A stretch of DNA of 64,000 bases, taken from NCBI RefSeq assembly GCF_021018805.1, contig NC_086259.1, positions 1-64,000 of the forward strand, given 5' to 3'. Under the pieces are notes generated by a model. That model was not told the origin of the DNA. It did not search any database and worked only from the letters and a program-made list of their open reading frames with translations. This DNA comes from Prinia subflava. Lineage: Eukaryota; Chordata; Aves; Passeriformes; Cisticolidae. The position numbers and the translations under genes are program-made. This document shows, piece after piece, positions 55,489 to 64,000 of this stretch. The stretch's first letter is position 1, and every line of letters begins with the position of its first letter.

Positions 55489-55953
55489 TGTTGGGAAGGA
55501 TGAAGTAGAAAGGCCTTGTAAATATGATGGTTTAGATTCTGGGAGTATGAGACCAACAAGTGAGATGGAAATGAAGGCAGGCTTTGGGGTGTGGGGTACC
55601 AAGCCATCAGCTAGTGAACAATAGTGTGCCTAGATGAGGGCTATCTCCCTTGATTAAACAGTACCCTTCTGCTTGCCAAAGGTAATGGGACAGTTCTATT
55701 TGCTGTATGTAAATGTTGTGATATTGGCATCTTGTATTAGATTGGTTGGTCCAACACAGACTATTCAACTTGGAAAGACATTTATTGTACAGTATTCAGA
55801 ACCTCCTCCTCTTTTCCTGCTCTTTCCTGGCCTGTTTCAGCTGTGCCTAGCAGCTACAAGAAAGGCCCTCACAATAAACCACGTGCTACCACAACTGCTT
55901 TGCTTGTAGAGATACTTTGTCGCTGACTCTGCCGTCACCGAGAGGTTCCTACA
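55489..55953 (+). mobile_element. Solo LTR of the ERV2 family
   Basis: The 465-bp solo LTR starts TGTTGGGAAGGATGAAGTAG like the ERV2 LTR and ends CCTACA. GGGTTC flanks both sides (55483-55488 and 55954-55959), a perfect 6-bp duplication. Shared blocks include GGTTTAGATTCTGGGAGT, CTCCCTTGATTAAAC, TTGTATTAGATTGGTTGGTC, CTGTGCCTAGCAGCT, CACAATAAACCACGTG (AATAAA at 55873-55878) and TAGAGATACTTTGTCGC. It has one copy of the U3 unit that is triplicated in ERV2, which accounts for most of its 95-bp shortfall. Orientation is opposite to ERV2 and divergence is much greater than between the ERV2 LTRs, so it is an older insertion. Confidence 0.93.
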
Positions 55954-55959
55954 GGGTTC

Positions 55960-56909
55960 CTTAAGGCATATTTGACATTTGGATCCAAAAGTAGGTGACT
56001 TTATTTGGTTGTTGCTCACAGTTCCCAGTCTCTCATGAAGGCAGAATTCTAATTCCTTTTAAAGAATAACAAGAATAACTGTTATTTTCAGGAGATAGGT
56101 GACATTCTTTTTTTAGTCCTTCCCTCTTCCTCAAAGAATTATCCAATCTTTTGGAAATTTGAGAGCTCTGTGAGGAAGGCTTTGTTTTAACATCTGTAAA
56201 TGCAATCCTCATTGCTCACTCTTTGGGTGAATTTTGTAAATCCCAGACTGAATAGCTTTGCTCATTTTTTCCCCCCATCTTCAGATCATCTGCTTTCATT
56301 CTGTTACATGATGAAGATCAGCTCATGAAAAAGAAGGGAGTCAGAACAGTTCATCTCCTCCAGAACAGCTTATAACTGAAAAATTTACCATTTCCCCTTT
56401 GAGGGATCCCAGGAATCTCTAGCATTTGCCTGAATTTAGGTTTCAGTAAATGTAAAAATCAAACCCATGTACCATATTTCTCATTAATTCAATGAAGAAT
56501 CATGCACACGGCAGCCTCCTTTGAGGTTAATTGAAGAGTCTTGCCCTCCATTGACTAGTGCTTCAGTTTTGTTTTGGTAATAAAACTTCAAACTGAACAA
56601 GTTGTGGCTGCTGTAGTTCTTATTTAATTTCTATGGAAAGTTCTTATTGTACCCACAAGCACATAATAAGTGCTGAAAAATGTATCATTCCTAGCTCATG
56701 TTTTGCTGACAGAGAAGACAATTTGCACATGTCAGTACTTTCTGTGGGCAAAGTTAGAATTCCTCAGATTTGGCTTTTTCCCAGTTGATATCACAAAACT
56801 GACCATGAAACCAGACAGTGAAGTTTTTAACCAGGACACATTTGCTGACAGTTTTAAGATGTCTGACTAAGAACTAGAAGGTAATTGACAGAATATTACA
56901 CAAATTTAT
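55960..56909. other. Gene-free unique sequence
   Basis: No feature seen beyond scattered short frames. Confidence 0.55.
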
Positions 56910-57966
56910 GATGGGAAGTCATGTTTGGCCAGTGTGATGGCCTTGACAAAGAAATGACTTGGTGGCTGAAGGGAGAACAATGGAGGCTGCTTGAGTCCAG
57001 CAGGGACTTTGACACTCTCCTGTAACATAACAAAATGTTGCAACACAGACTGGAGAAATAGGCAGAGGGGTGGACTGAAACCTGGCTGAACTGCTGGGCT
57101 CAGGGAGATGAGGATCAGTGACACAAATTCCAGCTGGAGGCTAATCCTGAGTTACGTAGCCCAGGTTTCCCTACTGTTATCAGCACTATTAAACATCTCC
57201 GTGATTGGCCTGGGTGATGGCACTGAGTGCACACTCAGCAGCTCGAAGATGACACAAAATTGGGAGAATTTGTTAACACACCAGGTGGATGGGCTGCCAT
57301 TCAGAGGGACCTCAATTATTCAGGCCAGAGAACAAAGCTGAGATGAACCTCATGAAGTCTAACAAAAGGAAATTAACAAAGACAAATGCCAAGTCCTGCT
57401 TGTAGGCAGGAAAAATTCCACACATCAGCACAATCTGGATGGGTGTCAAACAATTAGAAAGCAACTTTGCAAGGAAGGATCCAGGGGTACTGGTGCACAG
57501 GAAGTTGCACAAGAGAAAGCAATATGCCTTTGTGACAAACCAAGTTGATGAGATGAAGCAGCTTTGCTGGGAGAGCTGGGATTCTTCAACCTGGAGAGGA
57601 GAAACTTTGAAGGGACCTCACTGTGGCCTTAAAGTGCCTAAGGAAGCTACAGGGAAGGTAGAGAGAGACAACTGACAAGAGATGGAGGGACAAGACACAG
57701 GGAATGGCTCCCACTGCCAGAGGACAGGGCTAGATGGGATATTGGGAAGGAATTGTTCCCTGGCAGGGTGGGCAGGCCCTGGCACAGGGTGCCCAGAGCA
57801 GCTGTGGCTGTCCCTGGATCCCTGGCAGTGCCCAAGGCCAGGTTGGACATTGGAGCTTGGAGAAGCCTTGGATAGGGGAAGGTGTCCCTGCCCGTAGCAG
57901 GGAATGGCACTGGATGAACTTTCAACCCTTCCAACCCAGGCCATCCAGAAATTCTATGATTTCTTT
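56910..57966 (+). mobile_element. CR1 LINE fragment, end of ORF2 and 3' UTR
   Basis: The plus-strand copy includes the end of the reverse transcriptase region (TTCCAGCTGGAGGC, then the GATGGCACTGAGTGCAC, CTCAGCAGCTCGAAGATGAC and GGGCTGCCATTCAGAGGGAC words typical of CR1). It then covers the 3' UTR (GGAATTGTTCCCTGGCAGGG, CAAGGCCAGGTTGGACATTG) and ends at ATTCTATGATTTC near 57955. It is interrupted by many substitutions and stops, so inactive. Confidence 0.88.
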
Positions 57967-60900
57967 CTATGTTTACATTTCCATAAATGATCAGTTTATG
58001 GCCTCACAATTCATAAAAGGGAAAAAGCACTGGATCACAGTGAACATTCTTATCCATCTACCAAAACAGCAAGAAAACCTTTGCACAGACTATGAGTGGG
58101 GATGCACTACTTGTTATGCTTAGAGTTAAATAAGAGTAGTGAGAAATAAATTTTCTCTCTTTTCCTTGAGGCAAACAGAATCCTACTTTGAATCTGAAGT
58201 GTATTTCACTGTGCTACTCTTGAGAAATGATGAGTGAACAGAGGTTATAAGGTGAAACCCAGAATGTTCATGTGTTTATGGAACTCAAGATCAAGCAACA
58301 CTTCAAAAGATTATTTGGGTAGGGGTATGAATTGCAGGATATGTAAATTTATTCATAAATAAAATTCTGAAGAACACTTGACGCTGTGGTTCTGAAGGCA
58401 TAAGTTTGCTGAGTTCTTAAACTTGAACTGAGTCTTAGGTCAGATAGACTGGGATTAGCTACACTAAAAGTAGTTACCCTGAATGGCTGAGTTCATCCAT
58501 GAATCTCATATATATTTGGGGTTCAATACCTCATGTAAGAACTATTGGCACACTTGTGCAGAAATCAAGTAATATATATCCAAAATATTTAAGGCAATTT
58601 CTGGAACATAATGTGATTTTTAATGGCTAAAATAATAACAAAAAAGGGAATAGCATATTATTTTCATGCTGTGTTTATAAAAGGAAATAGTTCTGAACTC
58701 TCTATTCATCCTTTGGAATGTTTCTGGCTTTCGCGTGGCATTTTCAGAATGCGTCTGCAGCTCAGTTACCTTGTGAAGCTCCAGCATGTCTCTGGTCCTC
58801 ATTCTGAGCTCTGCCATGGTTTAAAGTGTTGGAGTCTGACAGAAGCTCCAGGAGCAAACATGAGTGCAAGTCTGGCTGTTCAAGGTACCGCCAAGTTGAG
58901 CAAAGAGGAGTGAAAGGAGCTTATGAATTCCCACAGTGAGGGAATTACTGAACTGGCCTTTCCAGCATCACACATCTGGGTACCTCAGATTGCTTTACTG
59001 GGTCTTTCTCAGCTGTGTCCCTTCTCTGGGATGCTTCACTCCTCAGGGAGGCAGCAGGAATCCCTCAGACCACAAGGCCATATGTGCACAGCCTTAATGG
59101 TCTGAGTTTTGTGAGCAATCAAGCATCCTTAAAGCAGCAAAGTGAATTTTATTCAAGCTTCTCTCTTTTTTTTTTTTTTTTCTTTAATTTAATTAAATTT
59201 TATTTTAATAGCCTTTGGTATGCTGAACAGCACAAAGAATATCGTGATGAATTCTGATTGATAATCAATGAACTCTGGTGAACTTATTACATGAAATCAC
59301 AACAGATGACCTGACACTTCAATGCATATCCTTCCTTTTCAAAGTATTCTGCCTTCTGGGCCAGCATTCTCCTTTCCTCTGCTTCATTCCCTAGGGAACT
59401 GGGAGATTGAATTTAGTGGTTAGCTGAGCAAGGATGAGCTGAACTCCGCTCATGTTAACTTAATCTTTGTTCTCAATGAGAAAACTTATTTTGGGAGTGT
59501 TTATGCACCTTGTTTAGCCCAGTACCTGTAAATATATTATGCAAAAAAGGGGTTGTTTTGAGACCCCTTACTGATCACATAAAATTTTATTTTCTTTAGA
59601 ATTCCCCAGTTAAGGATTTATAGTCTTTGATGAATTGACTTGAGATTTTGAACCACTTGGAATCATACCAGACAAATTTAAGATTGCTCATGTAATAGAT
59701 AAATCTGCTTTTTAATTGGTGTGATTTTAAATGTCACAACTATTTACATGACACATTCTTGATAGTTACATATATTTAATTGTAATGAAGCCCAGGATTT
59801 AATGTTGAATTCTTTGTGCAAATTCTGCTGGCCCAGGCTGTGATATCTTCATGAAGGACGTGCTAGGACATAGCAGGAATAGCTGTCATCCTTTAGTATA
59901 AACCCAAGCCTAAGTGATTAAATTCCACCAGGGCTAACAGGAACATGATTAACAGGTACTGTGAAGACAAAAAACCCCAGGAAATCAGAACTGAGCTAGG
60001 GGTGGAAATGCATGACCCTGCTGAGCTGAGGCCTTAAGTAAACCCTTTTCCTTCCCTGTTTTCCAGCCAGTCCTCTGACCAGTGCCAGTCTGACTCGAGT
60101 GAAGGGATTTAAATCACTCTTCCAATTGCCAAATTTCTCACTTTTCATCTCACTGTTCTCTCCCCCATCCTGCTGAGAGGGAAAGGGTAACTGTTCCTGT
60201 GGTGCTTAGTTCCTGACTGGGTGGCAACACTCCACACCAGTAAGGGGACAAAAGGAGAAATGTATGTGCATGGCAAGCACTCAGACAGAGAGAAAAAAGT
60301 GTGAAAGTAGAGAAACGGTTTGGGGTCGTCCTTTTTTGTGATAACAAACCATTCCATCATTTCAACTGCACTATCTAACCACATCCTTGTGAGAAGGGCA
60401 CAAGCAAAGCCCAGGAAGCAGCTGTAAAACAAAGCAAATATTCACACAGCTTTGGCTAATAAGAACAAAAAAGTTTAAGTTGAAGGTGATACCCAGTGCC
60501 CACCATTTCCTGCACCAGGGCAGGGAACATGGCCAGCATCAGCATTGCATTAGAGGTCCGACAGTGCCTTGGGTCTCAGGTAAACCTGAAGAAATAAATA
60601 ATTCTCAGATGACTGTGTCTGAAGATATACACATTGCTCCCAAGGCACGGAGACTCAGTTTCTAGGAAGGAGAAGCAGGAATGGAGTTTTCTTTCCTACA
60701 GGCTTTAAATGAGCCCAAGTTATTTCCCAAGTCAAGCTGTATCAGTGAGTGACACTTCCCAAAGTGCAATTTTTGCAACCTCTAAGAAGACCTGGTTAAA
60801 GCAGCAACTACCCATTTGTGTAACCTTTGCTACTGGTAATGGATAGTGTGCATTGCTTAGACAGCTTGGAATTAGAATTAGGCAGAGGGATGTTTCAAAG

Positions 60901-61983
60901 AAAATATGTAAAAAGCTTCATTCTGAGTCCAGTTAGAGCTAAGGTCAATCTTCTTTAGCCCATCTCATTAGTGCTCTCTGGCAGCAAAACTTACTTTAAG
61001 ACTCAAATATTTGATTATTGGATATTTGTTTTGAATGGACAGTCAGCTAATAGGGGAGGTGTCATCAAGACATAAAAAGTCATTTAAAGCTAATTATTGT
61101 GCAAATAACATGTGTTGTTTTACATCATTTTCCCTCCTCCTGTAATGGCTGTAATCCTTTCATATATCCATGTAATGGCTATCCATATAATGGATCTAAC
61201 CCTGCATGAAGTCAATCCTTTTTTTCAAGTAGCCTCTGTGTCTTTCACTCTGTTGGGAATTGATGCGTTACATTAAGGCTTCTTGAATGTCCTGTTCCCA
61301 AATGAGGGAACATAAATAGGAAAATAAATCCAGGTAAACACCCCCAGTTTGATAAAGACAGTGGAGTTTGCATTCAGGATCACCACACATACAATGATAA
61401 GTTTGACTGAAACTCTGTGAAATCTAACTTCATGAGTGGCTGTGTTATTATAGCTACATAACAGAAATTAATTAAGAAGCAATCCATATTCTATAAGAAT
61501 ACAGGGAGATAAAATGTATTTCCCTTCCTGGGTGTACCTAGAATATGTAATAGGATATAGATCTGAGTAATCATTTATTTCATTTCTTTCTTTATGTCCT
61601 TGCAGGTGCTGAATTATTTAAGCAAAATTCTCTACACCAGAGTGAGCAACCAGCAGCAATTGCAAAGCAATTGCTTTGTCTTGGAGTCAATTCCAAACCT
61701 CCCAACTGCATTGCTCAGGAACTGGAACTCAGTACATCCAGGTTATTTTAAAAGTAACCATTTCAGATCCTTCCCTCTCACCCTCACCCAAAACTGCATC
61801 TCCTTCCACAGGTATCTAAAGCCTTGGGCCCTTTATGGGTGAGATGTCAATGTTTTTTCTTGAAAATTTGAAACAAAAATCAGGTGGTTGGGATAACCCT
61901 CAATCCTAAACTCACTTGAGGGTTTCCAGTTTTCATATGAAATTTTTCATGGCATTTATTGAAGAAATTTCAAGACAGAGATG
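57967..61983. other. Gene-free unique sequence
   Basis: About 4 kb of AT-rich sequence. No domain, RNA gene or tandem array recognised. A T-rich run is at 59167-59181. Confidence 0.55.
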
Positions 61984-62075
61984 GTTGTTTTGTTTTGTTT
62001 GTTTGCTTTTATTTTAGTTTTTTGGGTTTTTTGTTGTTGGGGGGGGTTGTTTTGGTTTTGTTGGGGTTTTTTTGC
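61984..62075. repeat. T/G-rich low-complexity tract
   Basis: Runs of T and G, including TTTTGTTTTGTTTG and a GGGGGGGG stretch. Low-complexity sequence without recognisable origin. Confidence 0.8.
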
Positions 62076-63009
62076 TACAATAGTCTCAGCAATTAGATAG
62101 AAACACTTTGTAAATGGCTTATAATGAAAACTGTGAGTTAAAGCTTATTAATCTTTTAAATTGATTTTTAACAAGCATTAGAGTAAAAGGCTTCTGAGGA
62201 AGTGAGAAGTGGATCCCCTTTGGCTGCTGCTGCCATGAAGGAACAGACACGCAGCCTGTTCCAGGTGTTTTGTGCCCCTTTAAACAACATTGTCTTCACA
62301 AAGAGGACAGGACTGGGACGAGCTGCTGGTAGAACAGATTTGTCTGAGAATTAGGTAGAGCAGATAGAACAGGATTCAGCACTTCTACACAAAAAAATGT
62401 CTTTACATTAAAGCTACAACCTTTCAAAATCTCATCTTAACATCTCATTTCATTATTGGGCCTGCATTTCCTGTCCTTAGATATGCCAAATTACTGTTCC
62501 TAAGATGCAGATGATACAATTATCTCCAAGTGAAATTACATTTTCCAAGCAGTCCTTTATTTGACTTTCTTATCTTTACCTTATTTCCCTTCTCACTCAT
62601 TTCATGTATAAAACTGACATGTTGCAAATTTTGATGGAGGTAGCCTCTCAAAGCAATCTCTAGCTAAGGGTCACCGATGGCTATATTTTTACATGTCTTT
62701 AGAGTTTTGTTAGTAATTTTAACTAATTTCCTTTGTTTTGGTAGAAGGAAAATGGAAGAAAATAGTTTAGTGGATATTAAAAACTAAAGTACAATGTACC
62801 CCATACATCCAATGTAAGTGCTCCAGATATGAAAGGCAGATATATATGAAAAGCAGGAAGTGTCTTTAAAAAATGCTTCATAGTTCACATGTTTTATTTC
62901 TGTGATTCAGAATGCAGAAAAGCTGAGGCACGGCTTCCAGACAGGATTACTATATTGGTAAAACAGATAATTTTCCATGGATTTTACTATGAATTCCACT
63001 AAAGTACTA
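62076..63009. other. Gene-free unique sequence
   Basis: No feature seen. Confidence 0.55.
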
Positions 63010-63152
63010 CTATAGAATTGTTTGGTTTTGAAGAGACCTTAAAGTTCATCTGATGCCATGGGCAGGGACACCTTCCACTGCACCAGGCTGCTGCAAGCCC
63101 CATCCAACCTGGCCTTCAACACTGCCAGGGATCCAGGGGCAACCACAGCTGA
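63010..63152 (-). mobile_element. Short CR1 LINE 3' fragment
   Basis: TAGAATTGTTTGG, GCCATGGGCAGGGACACC, CCATCCAACCTGGCC and CTGCCAGGGATCCAGGGGCA match the reverse complement of a CR1 3' end. About 140 bp remain. Confidence 0.82.
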
Positions 63153-64000
63153 GTAATAATTCATAAATGTAAAACTGTATTTAATTCAATGGAAAATCAT
63201 GCTAACATGGTCAAACTCATAAGGAACCGTAGTTAAAAGGGAGAAAAATCTTGAATATGTGAACTAAATGACTTGAAAACACTTTACAGAAATGAGGCAT
63301 AATTGTAAAACATGCTGAGTAGTAACTAGAAATAAATGTATATATATATATATATTTTAAATGTTTTGTAATAATTCCAAAGAAAAAGAAATGGATGGTG
63401 AAAAAAAATTAACTTGGATAAAGCATTATGCTTGAAATTTTTGTTTTACATCAGGAAGAAAGGACGGCTACAAGGAGCGATGACAAACTGTGTCTGTTGG
63501 GAGTTCTGACACTGCACATACAGAGAGGAGCACAAAAAGGGTTCATTGGGCTTGGAGGTGGCAGCAGAGCTAATTTGTGGGCAGGCTGTGACTGTGTATG
63601 GAAGGCATTAGGAAATGTCAGGGTTTGGGTTCATTGATCATTGATTGCTGCTGGAATCAGCACTGTGAGAGGAATGGTGGCTGGAGAGGTGTCAGGGTTT
63701 TTTTTTTTCACTGTACAGGCAAGGTTTATAGTGCTTTTATTGTTTTCTAATTGTGAAAGCCAAGGGGAAAAAATAGAAATCAGCTGTTGTCACATGCTTC
63801 CACAGACACAGTTTTCATTCAACTTGTTGACTATATTTTGAAAGAAATAAATGAGTTTTTAAAATGAATTAATGAACAGATTAAGGACAGTCTCTAAGCA
63901 ACCTGCAGCCTTATGTGACATATGGATGAGTGCAGAGATTGTTTTTATTGTTTTTCTAGAGGGTAAAAATATTATTCTACTGAAAAGGCAAAAGTAGCTC
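63153..64000. other. Gene-free unique sequence with a short TA repeat
   Basis: No gene seen. A TA dinucleotide run lies at about 63337-63356. Confidence 0.55.

Noticed and set aside
61594..61842. Frame that begins after a pyrimidine tract and CAG (acceptor-like)
   Set aside because: The acceptor is plausible but the translation shows no recognisable protein and no donor partner was found.

Overview
The window looks like bird DNA, most likely from a songbird, at a boundary between heterochromatin and ordinary non-coding sequence. The evidence is indirect: truncated CR1 LINE fragments, LTR retroviruses with 6-bp target duplications, a betaretrovirus-like gag/pol paired with an alpharetrovirus-like env, and several unrelated tandem repeat families lying side by side. 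I recognise no host protein-coding gene and no structural RNA gene.

Layout. 1-15916 and 19953-24212 are one pentanucleotide satellite. It alternates pyrimidine-strand CCCTT/CCCTG blocks with CAATG/CAATC blocks and is organised into higher-order repeats (about 1.58 kb on the left, about 0.55 kb on the right). It is interrupted at 15917-19952 by a young gag-only endogenous retrovirus (called ERV1 here). 24213-34996 is a compound minisatellite: a 40-bp unit in long arrays, broken by five copies of a roughly 480-bp spacer and by two solo LTRs. 34997-36545 is a third tandem repeat with a period near 200 bp. From 36546 the sequence becomes mostly unique and AT-rich.

40976-48524 holds a second young provirus (called ERV2), on the minus strand, with 560-bp LTRs and a perfect CTAAAC target duplication. 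Its gag matrix start, proline-rich gag, RNase H, integrase and env can all be read. A large deletion has removed most of capsid, nucleocapsid, protease and the RT active site, and fused gag in frame to the RT connection domain. Env is open and its C-terminus is encoded in the 3' LTR. An older solo LTR of the same family lies at 55489-55953. The rest of the right half holds CR1 fragments, a CTT microsatellite and unannotated non-coding DNA.

The many long open frames in 1-24200 arise from stop-free short repeats and are not genes. The most interesting material is the five-base satellite itself (dense G-quadruplex/i-motif potential alternating with CCAAT motifs at 10-bp spacing), the 40-bp/480-bp compound satellite, and the two structurally unusual retroviruses.
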